A DNA stretch of 64,000 nt from an uncultured Alistipes sp. (GTDB lineage Bacteria; Bacteroidota; Bacteroidia; Bacteroidales; Rikenellaceae), in assembly GCF_902388705.1 (NCBI RefSeq), contig NZ_CABMQJ010000003.1, forward strand, positions 117,214-181,213, read 5' to 3'. The notes below the pieces were generated by a model. It saw nothing but the letters and a program-made list of their open reading frames with translations. It was not told where the DNA came from and ran no database searches. This document shows, in pieces, positions 32,601 to 44,241 of this stretch. The number at the start of each line of letters is the position of its first letter. The stretch's first letter is position 1. Both the position numbers and the translations under genes were made by a program.

Positions 32601-33725
32601 GTCGGGCGTTCCGAGCAGGTCGTTGACGATGACTTTGCGTTCGGCCCCCTGCCTGCCGTTGGTCAGGCGGACACAGTCGATTTTCTTGCGTTTCAAATCG
32701 AGTTTCGCCAGTCCGCTGTCGGTGCCGAGCCAGATGATGTTCTGCCGGTCGCGGAAAAGCGTGCGCAGCGAATTGTTGGGCAGCGACGTCGGATCGAGCA
32801 GCGAACTGTAATAGGCGCTGGCCTGCCCGCTGCGGGTGTCGTAGAGCGTGAGCCCGTCGGCCGTTGCCAGCAGCAGGTGCGTGTCGTCATAGCTGATTAT
32901 GCTCTTTACGTCGTTGTCCGTGAGTTTGCCGTCTTCCTCGCGCAGGGTGGCGAGCGGCTGCTCGGGATGCCGGATATCGAGGACGACCAGTCCGCTGGAG
33001 CTTCCGACGTACAACAGGTCGGGGGTGTTCTCCGGAATGTACAGCGCATTCACCAGGTTGTTGTAGGTGTCGTTGGGCAGTTTCCGGCTCCGGGTTTCGT
33101 AGCGGACGAAGCTGTTGTCCGCCGGGTTGAAGCGGTAGAGTCCGTCGAAGGTGCCGAGCCACAGCATCCCGTGCCGGTCGGCGCAGATGCTGCGGATTTC
33201 GTTGGCCATCCGGTCGAATGCATCGGGCACCAGTACGAAATAGTTGATATAGCGCTTCTGGAGGTCGAGGCGGATCAATCCTTCGAGCGTTCCGACCCAC
33301 ATCACCCCTTGCGGGTCGTCGTGGATGCAGCGGATGCGCAGGTTGTTCAGCAGCCGCAGCGAGTCGTTGTCCGCGTGGTATTTCACGAAACTCTCCGTCG
33401 CGGGGTCGTAGAGGTCGAGCCCTTTTTCGGTGCCGACCCACAGCCTGCCCGTGCGTGTGAGGTGTATGCAGTTGATGAACGAGGCGCTGACCGACGTCGA
33501 ATCTCCGGGATTGTAGCGGAAGGTTTCGAAATTGTAGCCGTCGTAGCGGTTGAGCCCTTCGGCCGTTCCGAACCACATCAGCCCCGTACTGTCCTGTGCC
33601 ACGGCGAAAACCATTTTGTCCGACAGCCCCGCGTCGATCGAGAGGTTGGTGAAATGGAGGTTCGTGACCTGCCCCCACAGCGGCAGCCAGCAGAGCAGCA
33701 ACAATCCGGTCGCAAGATGTTTCAT
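29673..33725 (-). CDS. Hybrid two-component system sensor kinase/response regulator (HTCS) of PUL B
   Basis: 1350 residues. In order: signal peptide (1-19); two seven-bladed propellers of Reg_prop repeats (about 25-680, with many LWxGTxxGL motifs); a Y_Y_Y domain (about 730-795); a membrane helix (about 802-821); a HisKA domain with VSHEFKTP (His859); a HATPase with the N box LYNLLSNAFKF and GTGIGL; a receiver domain with Asp1148 in VISDVMMPG and Lys1200; and an AraC-type HTH (about 1245-1346). All catalytic residues are present. HTCS proteins sense periplasmic oligosaccharides and switch on the adjacent PUL, here probably the GH2/GH42 and SusC/D genes. It has its own promoter and terminator. 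Confidence 0.97.
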   Translation of the reverse strand: MKHLATGLLLLCWLPLWGQVTNLHFTNLSIDAGLSDKMVFAVAQDSTGLMWFGTAEGLNRYDGYNFETFRYNPGDSTSVSASFINCIHLTRTGRLWVGTEKGLDLYDPATESFVKYHADNDSLRLLNNLRIRCIHDDPQGVMWVGTLEGLIRLDLQKRYINYFVLVPDAFDRMANEIRSICADRHGMLWLGTFDGLYRFNPADNSFVRYETRSRKLPNDTYNNLVNALYIPENTPDLLYVGSSSGLVVLDIRHPEQPLATLREEDGKLTDNDVKSIISYDDTHLLLATADGLTLYDTRSGQASAYYSSLLDPTSLPNNSLRTLFRDRQNIIWLGTDSGLAKLDLKRKKIDCVRLTNGRQGAERKVIVNDLLGTPDHSLWITTNEGVLRYDSTRRNPGYTRYMADRGVSHSIAKRLVRDSHGTLWLGTNDGIDYYDAARDRFVRAEHPNRNFSLKYIYDIKEDADHDIVTNISSGLCFITPHYRPDGGISHLSYKTRLISDIIKSDNCDIGYFDVDGKGDIWFAATQEGLFKYEKRNDRFVQYKVRTNDPHSLISNRIYTIHVDGDGNVWTGTDRGLCKLDPATGLFERFDNDLDLSQSIRTVTSDNRGRIWAATTNKLIMYDPVRKNKIVCDLNRDLRIDELIYNSFFIDPQGYIYMGGDGGYIRYHPDAILLNEDKSPTVITSFSLWNKEVRPGHRIGKRIVLPRSILYSDGLRLRHNENSFRFYFSLLNFASSDNKYAYRLEGYDKEWQMTGGMQNYAAYSNLSPGRYLFKVKGCNSDGIWSDRTARIEVHILPPWWLSWWAYTIYTALIIAVVIIAYNLTLTKMKLLSELRLEKLERMKTEELNQVKMRFFTNVSHEFKTPLSLILGPIESLGEQIQDKRQLEQLALMRQNGERLLRLIDQIMDLRKFDNGKMKLNPSTGEFVSFVRVIYDSFAYQAQRRGIDYDFESSETELTFQFDSDKVEKVLYNLLSNAFKFTPDNGHIGVTVSLRRSDDGRFAAVEVSDTGIGVTEADREHIFERFYQGSNPSFESIRGTGIGLMLAKDFVELHGGTLTLESAPGKGSTFTFTLPVDPAEAPSAGRAAERQPGAESAERNPKVLIVEDNEDMRNFLRINLEEQYEIYTAHDGDDGWEQIRNIYPDLVISDVMMPGVDGFELCRRSKADLLTCHIPFLLLTAKGDEENRAEGYSAGADGYIAKPFSIKTLRTRVNSLIEQRIKLRERYRQKLLTDPSEIPIESENDKFINTLVKAIEQNIDNSEFGIQELCEISRYSYQQVYRKVKALTGESINEFIRTVRLKRAAQYLAQSDTRISEIMYSVGFNSHSYFTKCFREHFGLSPKEYAEKYRRK

Positions 33726-33749
33726 CGGTCGTTTTTTAGGATGTCACTA

Positions 33750-33757
33750 CAAATATA
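33750..33757 (-). promoter_or_regulatory. Candidate -7 box (TATATTTG) of the HTCS gene
   Basis: Full TAnnTTTG match on the minus strand, 24 bases before the ATG at 33723-33725. It overlaps the 45-base gap after the GH42 gene. The -33 position is not conserved. Confidence 0.55.
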
Positions 33758-33770
33758 CCTTTTTTTTACA

Positions 33771-35780
33771 TCATTTCGCCTGTTTGTTCCACAGGAAAAC
33801 CGCACACTCTTCGGCTGCCAGCCGGACGACGGCTCCCGCTGGCACGGCCTCCCCGCACAATCGCCGTGCCGAAGCGGGCAGCGGTTCCGAGAGCTCCACC
33901 TCGGCGGGTTCCGTGCGTTTGTTGATTAGTACGGCCAGCCGCTGCGAGGGGGATTCCATCAGGCGCATCAGCACCCCGTCCGCCGGGCGGGAGAAGTGCA
34001 TCGGGGCGCGGTCGATCTGCCCGCGGCAGCAGGTGCCGTAGAAATCCACGACCCCTTTGTTGTCGGCGTGCCAGCCGCCCAGTTCGAGCAGCGAGGGGAG
34101 CCATACGGCCTCGCCCTTACCGTAGCGGTGGCGGGTGCCGACCACCTCGCCGCCGTCCGTGGCGATTGCCTGCGCCTTGTCGGGGCGGAGTATCCCTTTC
34201 CACATATGTACGGGCAGGGTGGCGGCGGGGACGTCGCATCCGATTGTGAAATAGGGCGCTACGGCCTTGTACTCGCTGATTTGTGCACCCAGGCACTCGC
34301 GCAGCGGGAAATCGTCCATCAGGATGCAGTGCATGTTCTCGTCGTAGAAGCCCGTAAGCCCCGTTACGATCAGGCGGCCGCCTTCGCGGACGAACTTCCC
34401 GAGCTGTTGCCAGTACTTCGAAGGCAGCGCCACCAGATTCGGCAGTACGACCGTCTTCCCCTGCGGGTCGCTCCAGTCGTAGGCGCCCATTTCGCACACC
34501 TCGGGCACCACGCCCCAGGCGGCGACGGCTTCGTAGGCTCCCGCCAGCGATTTCATGGTGGCGCTGGCCTTGCGGCCTTCAAGGCAATCGTCGCCCGCCG
34601 CCGCGGCGTTCTTTCGCTGGGTGCGGAGCGACTCGACGTTGTAAAGCAGCGTGATGCCGCTCCGCACGGGTTCGGCGTCCCGGAAGAACTTTCTGCAGGC
34701 CTTTGCCGTGCGCGCCACTTCCGCCGCGGCCGTCAGCCGGTCGCTGGGGCGGCGCTGGAAGTCGAGCATGCCCCATTCGCCCGCTTCGAGTGCCGAAGCC
34801 CGCTGGTTCAGCGTCCAGAAGATGATTCCTTCGGCGCCCGCGGCGATGCCTGTCCAGAGCCATTGCGTGATTTCCTGTGCCGTGGGGCAGAGCACCTCCT
34901 TGCCGCTGGCCGTGACGTTGCCGCCCTGCATTTCGGTAATCCAGAACGGGTTTTTCCCGGCTCCGGCCCGGACGATGTCGGCCATGAGCGAAATCCCCAA
35001 CGGGTATTGCGCCCGGGTGAAATAGCCGAAATGCCAACTCAAATGCATCGATACGCCCAGCGAGGTGAGGAACCCTTCGTAGGCCGGGAAATCGTAATCT
35101 GCGAGGTTGTCCAGGAGTTGGTGCGGGTTGATATGCTTGTGGTGTGTGCGGTCGTGGGAATCGACCTGCGAGGCAATCCATTGCAGGTACCATGTGGTGA
35201 AGTCGGTGTGGAACCGCTCTTGCGTAAAGTCGGCTTTCAGGTAGCCGTTGTCGTAGGCCGGAGCCTTCTGCGCGGCTTTCCAGCGTGCGAAAACCTCGTC
35301 GGTCAGGTCGTTTCGACCGGGGCCTGCCCCTCCGGTTCCCGGTTCGTTCTGCAATACCCAGGTGTCGAGGGCGGGATGCTCCCTGAAATGACTCACGACG
35401 GCTTTGATATAGTCGGCGATTTGCTTTAGGTGGGCTTTCGAGCGGGGATATTTGAACCCGCCCACGTCGCCCAGTTCGTCGGTCGGCGGAAAGAGCGTGG
35501 CGAAGAGCTTCACGCCGTGTTTTGCAGCGGCGTCGAACGCCTTGTCGTAGAGCGAGAAATCCCACGAGCCGTCCGGACGCAGCATGTGCGCCCCGAACAT
35601 CCGGATGCGGGCCGTTTCGAACCCGTGCCGGGCGAGGATGCCGAAGAATTCGTCGATTTCCCCGTCGGTCTGCCCCGGTTCGATGAATACCTGCGCGCCG
35701 ATTTGCGGATAATCGGTTCGTTGTGGATAGAGGGGCCGGCACAGGAAGCCCAGGGCCAGCAGCAGAATCAGTTTTCTCAT
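33771..35780 (-). CDS. Glycoside hydrolase family 42-like beta-galactosidase
   Basis: 669 residues with a signal peptide (about 1-20) and no lipobox. The barrel carries the acid/base Glu146 in WVLQNEPG and the nucleophile Glu283 in FWITEMQGGN. A flavodoxin-like trimerisation domain (about 380-590, TVVLPNLVALPSKYW and GGRLIVTGLTG) and a short C-terminal beta domain follow; this is the GH42 layout. It should release terminal beta-galactose, or a related sugar, from oligosaccharides in the periplasm. It starts three bases after the stop of the GH2 gene, so the two enzymes form one operon under the promoter near 39083. Confidence 0.88.
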   Translation of the reverse strand: MRKLILLLALGFLCRPLYPQRTDYPQIGAQVFIEPGQTDGEIDEFFGILARHGFETARIRMFGAHMLRPDGSWDFSLYDKAFDAAAKHGVKLFATLFPPTDELGDVGGFKYPRSKAHLKQIADYIKAVVSHFREHPALDTWVLQNEPGTGGAGPGRNDLTDEVFARWKAAQKAPAYDNGYLKADFTQERFHTDFTTWYLQWIASQVDSHDRTHHKHINPHQLLDNLADYDFPAYEGFLTSLGVSMHLSWHFGYFTRAQYPLGISLMADIVRAGAGKNPFWITEMQGGNVTASGKEVLCPTAQEITQWLWTGIAAGAEGIIFWTLNQRASALEAGEWGMLDFQRRPSDRLTAAAEVARTAKACRKFFRDAEPVRSGITLLYNVESLRTQRKNAAAAGDDCLEGRKASATMKSLAGAYEAVAAWGVVPEVCEMGAYDWSDPQGKTVVLPNLVALPSKYWQQLGKFVREGGRLIVTGLTGFYDENMHCILMDDFPLRECLGAQISEYKAVAPYFTIGCDVPAATLPVHMWKGILRPDKAQAIATDGGEVVGTRHRYGKGEAVWLPSLLELGGWHADNKGVVDFYGTCCRGQIDRAPMHFSRPADGVLMRLMESPSQRLAVLINKRTEPAEVELSEPLPASARRLCGEAVPAGAVVRLAAEECAVFLWNKQAK

Positions 35781-35783
35781 GGT

Positions 35784-39131
<3,348 letters not shown>

Positions 39132-39228
39132 TTAACAGAAAACCGGGCTTTTGCCCTTTCTGTGCCGTTCCGACGAAAATGTGTTAGCATCTGTCGAACC
39201 GGTTACACTCCGTGCGCGGGGAATTTTC

Positions 39229-39236
39229 TACTTTTA
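39229..39236 (+). promoter_or_regulatory. Weak -7 box (TACTTTTA) of the GH5-like gene of PUL B
   Basis: One mismatch to TAnnTTTG, 30 bases before the ATG at 39267, in the 213-base divergent gap. No -33 box is visible. Confidence 0.35.
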
Positions 39237-39266
39237 TCCTGTCGCTAAAATTTAATACTACGACCT

Positions 39267-40676
39267 ATGAAACGACTTCTCCTTTTGACATGCATCCTTG
39301 TTTTCGCAGCGGCGCCGCGTGCGGCGGCCAAAGGCCCCAAACGTTCCCTCCGGCGCTCTTTCGTACAGGTCAGCGCCGCAGATCCCCGTTATTTCTGCCT
39401 TTCGGACGGGCAGCCCTACATTCCCGTCGGGTGCAACATCGCCGCCATGGGGTCCGTCGCCGACATGGAGCACTACTTGGATCAGATGCACCGCAACGGC
39501 GCCAATTTCGGCCGCGTGTGGCTCAATACGAGCCTCTTCGAGATTGAAACCCGCTACGGCGAGGTGGACAGCGCGAAGCTCGGGCGCATCGACCGCCTGC
39601 TGGAGCTGGCCGACCGGTACGGCATCAAAATCAAATTCTGCATCGAGAGTTTCCGCCACATCCGTCCGGGCGAGAACAAGTGGGACACCAAGGCCTCCTA
39701 CCACACCTCGAACGGCGGCCCCTTTGCCGATGCCGACGATTACATCACTTCGCAGCGGGGCGAAGAGGAGTTCCTGCGCCGCGTGCGGATTTTCCGCGAG
39801 CGTTACGGCGACCATCCTGCCGTTTTCGGCTGGGAGCTGTGGAACGAGATGAATGCCGTGGAGACGCCCGAAGAGCACCTGCGCGCATGGAATGTCCGTA
39901 TGCTGCCGCGCGTGAAGGAGATTTTCCCGAAGAACCTGGTGATGCAGAGCCTCGGTTCGCTCGACCGGGAGTCGAGTTTCCCGATTTATGAATTCATCAA
40001 CCGCCTGCCCTCGAACGAAGTGGCGCAGGTGCACCGCTATATCGACGAGGGTGCCGAGCTGGCCGTATGCAGCGCCCCGGTCGACAGCATGGCTTCCGAT
40101 GCCGTCGCCGTGCTGCGCCGCTATGGCCTCCGCAAGCCGATGCTGCTGGCCGAATCGGGCGCCGTGAAACCCGTGCATACCGGACCCCATCCTATATATA
40201 AGGTGGACACCATGGGATCCGTGCTCCACGACGTGCTCTTCGCCCCCTTCTTCAGCGGCGCTGCCGGGCCGGGACACCTCTGGCACTGGGATCACCATAT
40301 CGACAAGCAGCACACCTGGTTCCAGTTGGGACGCTTCGCGCATGCCGTCGGGGGCGTCGATCCCGTCCGCGAAGGGTTCGAACCCGTGCGCTGCGACACG
40401 GCGGGGCTGCGGGTTTATGTGCTCCGGGGCAAACACACGCTGCTTGCCTGGTGCCGCGATACGGTGAGTACGTGGCGGCACGAGCTGGTCGAACGCGTTC
40501 CTGCGCAGCGGCTGTCCGGCCTGCACATCGACTTCACGCCGCAGCTCGGCGGCCGCAAGGTGAAGAAGGTGCGTATCTACGACCCCTGGCAGGACGAGTG
40601 GATGCGCGCCTCCCGCCGTGCCGACGTGTCGCTTCCGGACTTTACGCGTTCGGTAATCGTCCGGATCGAATATTGA
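39267..40676 (+). CDS. GH5-like (cellulase-fold) glycoside hydrolase of PUL B
   Basis: 469 residues with a signal peptide (about 1-22) and no lipobox. One TIM barrel fills about 40-370: the acid/base is probably Glu194 in FGWELWNEMNA and the nucleophile probably Glu296 in MLLAESGAV. The remaining 100 residues form a small beta domain. The fold and motifs place it in clan GH-A near mannanase- or galactanase-like GH5 enzymes; the precise family and substrate are uncertain. It is divergent from the GH2-GH42 operon and 250 bases before the first SusC, which has its own promoter. Confidence 0.8.
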   Translation: MKRLLLLTCILVFAAAPRAAAKGPKRSLRRSFVQVSAADPRYFCLSDGQPYIPVGCNIAAMGSVADMEHYLDQMHRNGANFGRVWLNTSLFEIETRYGEVDSAKLGRIDRLLELADRYGIKIKFCIESFRHIRPGENKWDTKASYHTSNGGPFADADDYITSQRGEEEFLRRVRIFRERYGDHPAVFGWELWNEMNAVETPEEHLRAWNVRMLPRVKEIFPKNLVMQSLGSLDRESSFPIYEFINRLPSNEVAQVHRYIDEGAELAVCSAPVDSMASDAVAVLRRYGLRKPMLLAESGAVKPVHTGPHPIYKVDTMGSVLHDVLFAPFFSGAAGPGHLWHWDHHIDKQHTWFQLGRFAHAVGGVDPVREGFEPVRCDTAGLRVYVLRGKHTLLAWCRDTVSTWRHELVERVPAQRLSGLHIDFTPQLGGRKVKKVRIYDPWQDEWMRASRRADVSLPDFTRSVIVRIEY

Positions 40677-40728
40677 ACCCCCGGGAGGACGAATGATGAA
40701 AACGGACAAATAAATGATAGATTCGTTC

Positions 40729-40759
40729 TTTATATCCCTGTTCCGTCTTCCTAAATTTG
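40729..40759 (+). promoter_or_regulatory. Promoter of the PUL B susCD operon
   Basis: TTTA (40729-40732), exactly 19 bases, then TAAATTTG (40752-40759) matches the Bacteroidales consensus with one -33 mismatch. The leader to the SusC ATG at 40928 would be about 160 bases. Confidence 0.65.
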
Positions 40760-40799
40760 TTGTAACGAAATCCTGAAGCACAACCAAACCTATCAGCCT

Positions 40800-40838
40800 A
40801 TGAAAGAAAAAGACTCTCCGACCTTTTCGATTCTGTGA
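40800..40838 (+). CDS. Possible 12-codon leader ORF upstream of the PUL B SusC gene
   Basis: ATG AAA GAA AAA followed by eight sense codons and TGA, inside the 160-base leader of the susC transcript (peptide MKEKDSPTFSIL). It is too short to judge by coding statistics and could be chance. It is listed because it is the only ATG-started frame between the promoter and susC that begins like a real gene (ATGAAAGAAAAA). Confidence 0.2.
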   Translation: MKEKDSPTFSIL

Positions 40839-40927
40839 TCCGGCCCGCTGCGTGAATGTCAGTTCGGGCACTCCCGCGCGGGCGATTCCCTGCGGGATGC
40901 AATCAATCAACTACAACCTAAATACCT

Positions 40928-43900
40928 ATGAAAATGAACCATTATTTGAATGTGCCGGGGCTCCTGCGCAGATTCGCGAAGATCGGGCTGGCTCTCCTGC
41001 TCGCCCTGCCGGTCGCTTTCGCCGCCGGGGCGCAGGATGTCTCCCCGGCCAGGGTTTCCGGGACGGTCGTCGACCAGCAGGGCATGCCGATCGTCGGGGC
41101 AGGGGTAATCGTCAAGGGAACCCAGACGGGCTCTGTGACCGACCTCGACGGACGTTTCACGGTCATGGCGGCCAAGGATGCGACGTTGACTGTTTCATTT
41201 ATCGGCTATACCACCCGGGAGGTGCCCGTAGGAACCCAGACCGATATCCGCATCGTGCTCGCGGAGAATGTCCAGAGCATCGACGATGTGGTGGTGGTCG
41301 GCTTCGGCACCCAGAAGAAGGAAACCGTCACCGGCGCCATCGGGCAGTTGTCGGGCAAGGAGCTGATGCGCTCCCCCGTGACCAATGTTTCCAATGCGCT
41401 CGTAGGGCGTATCGCCGGTATGGCCGCCGTGCAGAAGACCGGTGAAGCCGGCTTCGAAGAGTCCACGATTCGCGTGCGCGGCGTGGGTACCTATGCCGGC
41501 GACCAGAACCCGCTGATTGTCATCGACGGCATCGTGCGCGACATGACGGCCTTCAACATGCTCGACCCGAACGACGTGGAGAACGTCAACGTGCTCAAGG
41601 ACGCCTCGGCGACTGCCGTGTACGGCGTGCGCGGCGCCAACGGCGTGATTATCGTGACGACCAAGCGCGGCCGCGAAGGCAACCTGAAGATTTCGTTCAC
41701 GGCCAACGTCGGTTTCACCTCCCCGACGACCCTGCCCAGCCTGGTCAACTCCTACGATTATGCCGTGCTGCGCAACGAGGCGTTCGCCAACGACGGCAAG
41801 CCCGACGACATCAAGGTCTTTTCGCAGGACGAACTGTGGAAATTCCGGCACAACCGCGACTACACGCCTGCCGAGGTCGAGGCGATGGGGCACCTTTCGC
41901 CCGAACAGAAACAGGCGTTGCTCGACAGCCCCGCCATCTACTACGGCAGCACGGACTACATGAAGCGGATTTTCGACGCAGGGGTGTCGCCCCAGCAGCA
42001 GTACAGCGTCAACATCTCCGGCGGCACCGAGAAAGTGGCCTTCTTCACCTCGGTGGGGTACTCCAACCAGAAGAGCCTTACCAACGACTTCGGGTTCAGC
42101 GACGCGGCCTCCAATTCGGGCAGCCACAAGTATAACTTCCGCACCAACTTCGATTTCAACATCATCCCGCTCACCGAAATCAATGTTTCGCTCTCGGGAC
42201 AGGTGCGCGAGACGAATATCATTACCGACCGCAACAGCAGCGTCGAGATGTGGGGCCGTTACCGCGACCTGATGCTCAACATCTACGAGGCCCCGCCCTT
42301 CTCGGCGCCGGGCGTTTCCGACGGCCGCATCATCACCGATTACGCCGGCGGTACGATTATGGACAGCAACAAGGGTGCGTGGGGCAAATCCCCGATTGCC
42401 TACATGCTCGAAAAGGCGCAGGCGCGCATCAACCAGAGCAGCCTGAATACCTCGATTCGCATCCGCCACCGGATGGACTACCTCGTCGAAGGGCTCTCCG
42501 TGCGCGGGGCGTTGTCGTACGACCATTATTTTACCAAGACGCTGCGTGTCGCGCCCAACCTGCCCACCTATTCGATTACGCGCAATCCCGACAATCCGGC
42601 CGAGCTGCTCTATTACGGCGGCGAGCACAGTGCCAAATCCTACGAGGAAACCGGCTGGGGTAAAAACCGCAAGGTCTATGTCGAGGCCGGTATCGACTTC
42701 AACCGCGATTTCGGCAAACACGCCGTCACGGCCATGGCGCTCGTCACCGGCGAACGCTATACCTCGCCCGGGCTGAAGTACAACGTTCCCCGCGGGTATT
42801 ACGGCGTTGTGGGGCGTGTGACATACGGCTACGACCAGCGTTATCTGGCCGAATTCAACATGGGTTACAACGGCTCCGAGAACTTCGCGCCCGGCAAGCG
42901 GTTCGGGTTCTTCCCGGCCGTTTCGATAGGCTGGGTCGTGTCGAACGAACCCTACTTCCCGAAGAACGACATTCTCACCTGGCTCAAATTCCGCGCCTCC
43001 TACGGACAGACCGGTAACAGCGAAATCGGCGGCGACCGCTTCCTGTTCCTGCCCGGCACGTGGGGCAGCCATAGTTACGGTCCCTGGAACGGCACCCCGC
43101 TCAACGGATATTTCTTCGGTTCGTCGAACGGTTCGGTCTACAATCCGGCCTTCCCCGGCAAATACGAACAGTCTACGGGCAACCCCGACGTCACGTGGGA
43201 GAAGAAGGAGTCGTACAACATTGCCGCCGAGGTGCGCATGTTCCGCGACCGGCTCTCCGTCACAATCGACCTGTTCGAGGAGAAACGCAACAACATTCTC
43301 ACCAAACTGGGGGTTACGCCGGGCATCATCGGCTTGAGCGGCAGCGCCCTGCCGCCCGTGAATGTGGGACGCATGAACAACCGGGGCTACGAGATTCAGG
43401 TGTCGTGGCGCGACAATGTCGGCACGGATTTCTGGTATGAAGTGGGCGGGCAGGTTTCCTATGCCGTCAACAAGATCGACTACAAGGCCGAGCCCTCCTA
43501 TATGTACGCCTGGATGAACGAAACGGGATTCGCCTACGGACAGTACAAGGCCTATTACAACGAAGGCTTTTACAACACGCCCGAGGAGATTGCCAACCAC
43601 CCCTACAACGCCATCGACGGCAACCACGTCCAGGGCGGCGACCTGCGTATCGTCGACGTCAACGGCGACGGTATCATCGACGACAAGGACATCACCCCGA
43701 CGGGCTTCTCGAACGTTCCGCGTTTCGCGTTCAGCAGCAACTTGAGTTTCGGTTATAAGGGATTCGAGGTGTCCGCGCTCTTTACCGGCTCGGCGCAGGG
43801 GACGTTCAACATGAACGGTTACCTCATCACGCCCTTCTCGCAGGGCAACGGCACGCCGTTGAACTACATGAACGGCCGCTGGACACCCGAACGCTATGCC

Positions 43901-44230
43901 GCCGGCAAACAGATTACCTTCCCGCGCATGTCGGTGAACATGGCCAACAGCCAGAACAACCAGAACAACGCTTTCTGGTTCCGCTCGACCGACCATATCA
44001 AGCTGAAGAATGTCGAGGTGGCTTATACGTTCAGGAATGCCCGCTGGATGCGCAAGGCGCATATCGGGTCGATTCGCGTATTCGTCAATGCCAACAACCT
44101 CTGCACCTGGGGCGGCAAAGACCTGATCGACGGCATCGACCCCGAACTGGTGCAGGACGGCAGTACCTCCGAAGGCATCATTTATCCGCTGACGCGCGTG
44201 TACAACTTCGGTTTCAACATCCAATTTTAA
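40928..44230 (+). CDS. SusC/RagA-family TonB-linked outer-membrane protein, first of two in PUL B
   Basis: 1100 residues: signal peptide ending near AAGAQ, a carboxypeptidase-D-like domain (VSGTVVDQQGMPIVGAGVIV), the TonB-box region DDVVVVGFGTQKKETV, a plug domain with VLKDASATAVYGVRGANGVI, and a barrel ending in NFGFNIQF. It is the TonB-driven outer-membrane importer of the locus, partnered by the SusD-like protein 11 bases downstream. Transcription comes from the promoter at 40729-40759, behind a leader of about 160 bases. It is distinct in sequence from both other SusC proteins in the window. Confidence 0.96.
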   Translation: MKMNHYLNVPGLLRRFAKIGLALLLALPVAFAAGAQDVSPARVSGTVVDQQGMPIVGAGVIVKGTQTGSVTDLDGRFTVMAAKDATLTVSFIGYTTREVPVGTQTDIRIVLAENVQSIDDVVVVGFGTQKKETVTGAIGQLSGKELMRSPVTNVSNALVGRIAGMAAVQKTGEAGFEESTIRVRGVGTYAGDQNPLIVIDGIVRDMTAFNMLDPNDVENVNVLKDASATAVYGVRGANGVIIVTTKRGREGNLKISFTANVGFTSPTTLPSLVNSYDYAVLRNEAFANDGKPDDIKVFSQDELWKFRHNRDYTPAEVEAMGHLSPEQKQALLDSPAIYYGSTDYMKRIFDAGVSPQQQYSVNISGGTEKVAFFTSVGYSNQKSLTNDFGFSDAASNSGSHKYNFRTNFDFNIIPLTEINVSLSGQVRETNIITDRNSSVEMWGRYRDLMLNIYEAPPFSAPGVSDGRIITDYAGGTIMDSNKGAWGKSPIAYMLEKAQARINQSSLNTSIRIRHRMDYLVEGLSVRGALSYDHYFTKTLRVAPNLPTYSITRNPDNPAELLYYGGEHSAKSYEETGWGKNRKVYVEAGIDFNRDFGKHAVTAMALVTGERYTSPGLKYNVPRGYYGVVGRVTYGYDQRYLAEFNMGYNGSENFAPGKRFGFFPAVSIGWVVSNEPYFPKNDILTWLKFRASYGQTGNSEIGGDRFLFLPGTWGSHSYGPWNGTPLNGYFFGSSNGSVYNPAFPGKYEQSTGNPDVTWEKKESYNIAAEVRMFRDRLSVTIDLFEEKRNNILTKLGVTPGIIGLSGSALPPVNVGRMNNRGYEIQVSWRDNVGTDFWYEVGGQVSYAVNKIDYKAEPSYMYAWMNETGFAYGQYKAYYNEGFYNTPEEIANHPYNAIDGNHVQGGDLRIVDVNGDGIIDDKDITPTGFSNVPRFAFSSNLSFGYKGFEVSALFTGSAQGTFNMNGYLITPFSQGNGTPLNYMNGRWTPERYAAGKQITFPRMSVNMANSQNNQNNAFWFRSTDHIKLKNVEVAYTFRNARWMRKAHIGSIRVFVNANNLCTWGGKDLIDGIDPELVQDGSTSEGIIYPLTRVYNFGFNIQF

Positions 44231-44241
44231 GACGCAGCCTT

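Noticed and set aside
31014..33929. 971-residue plus-strand frame antisense to the HTCS gene
   Set aside because: The minus-strand HTCS protein has complete domains and catalytic residues; the plus frame is a compositional shadow.
41195..44224. 1009-residue minus-strand frame antisense to the PUL B SusC gene
   Set aside because: Shadow of the SusC gene; sequence is rich in Val/Arg/His/Glu with no recognisable domain.
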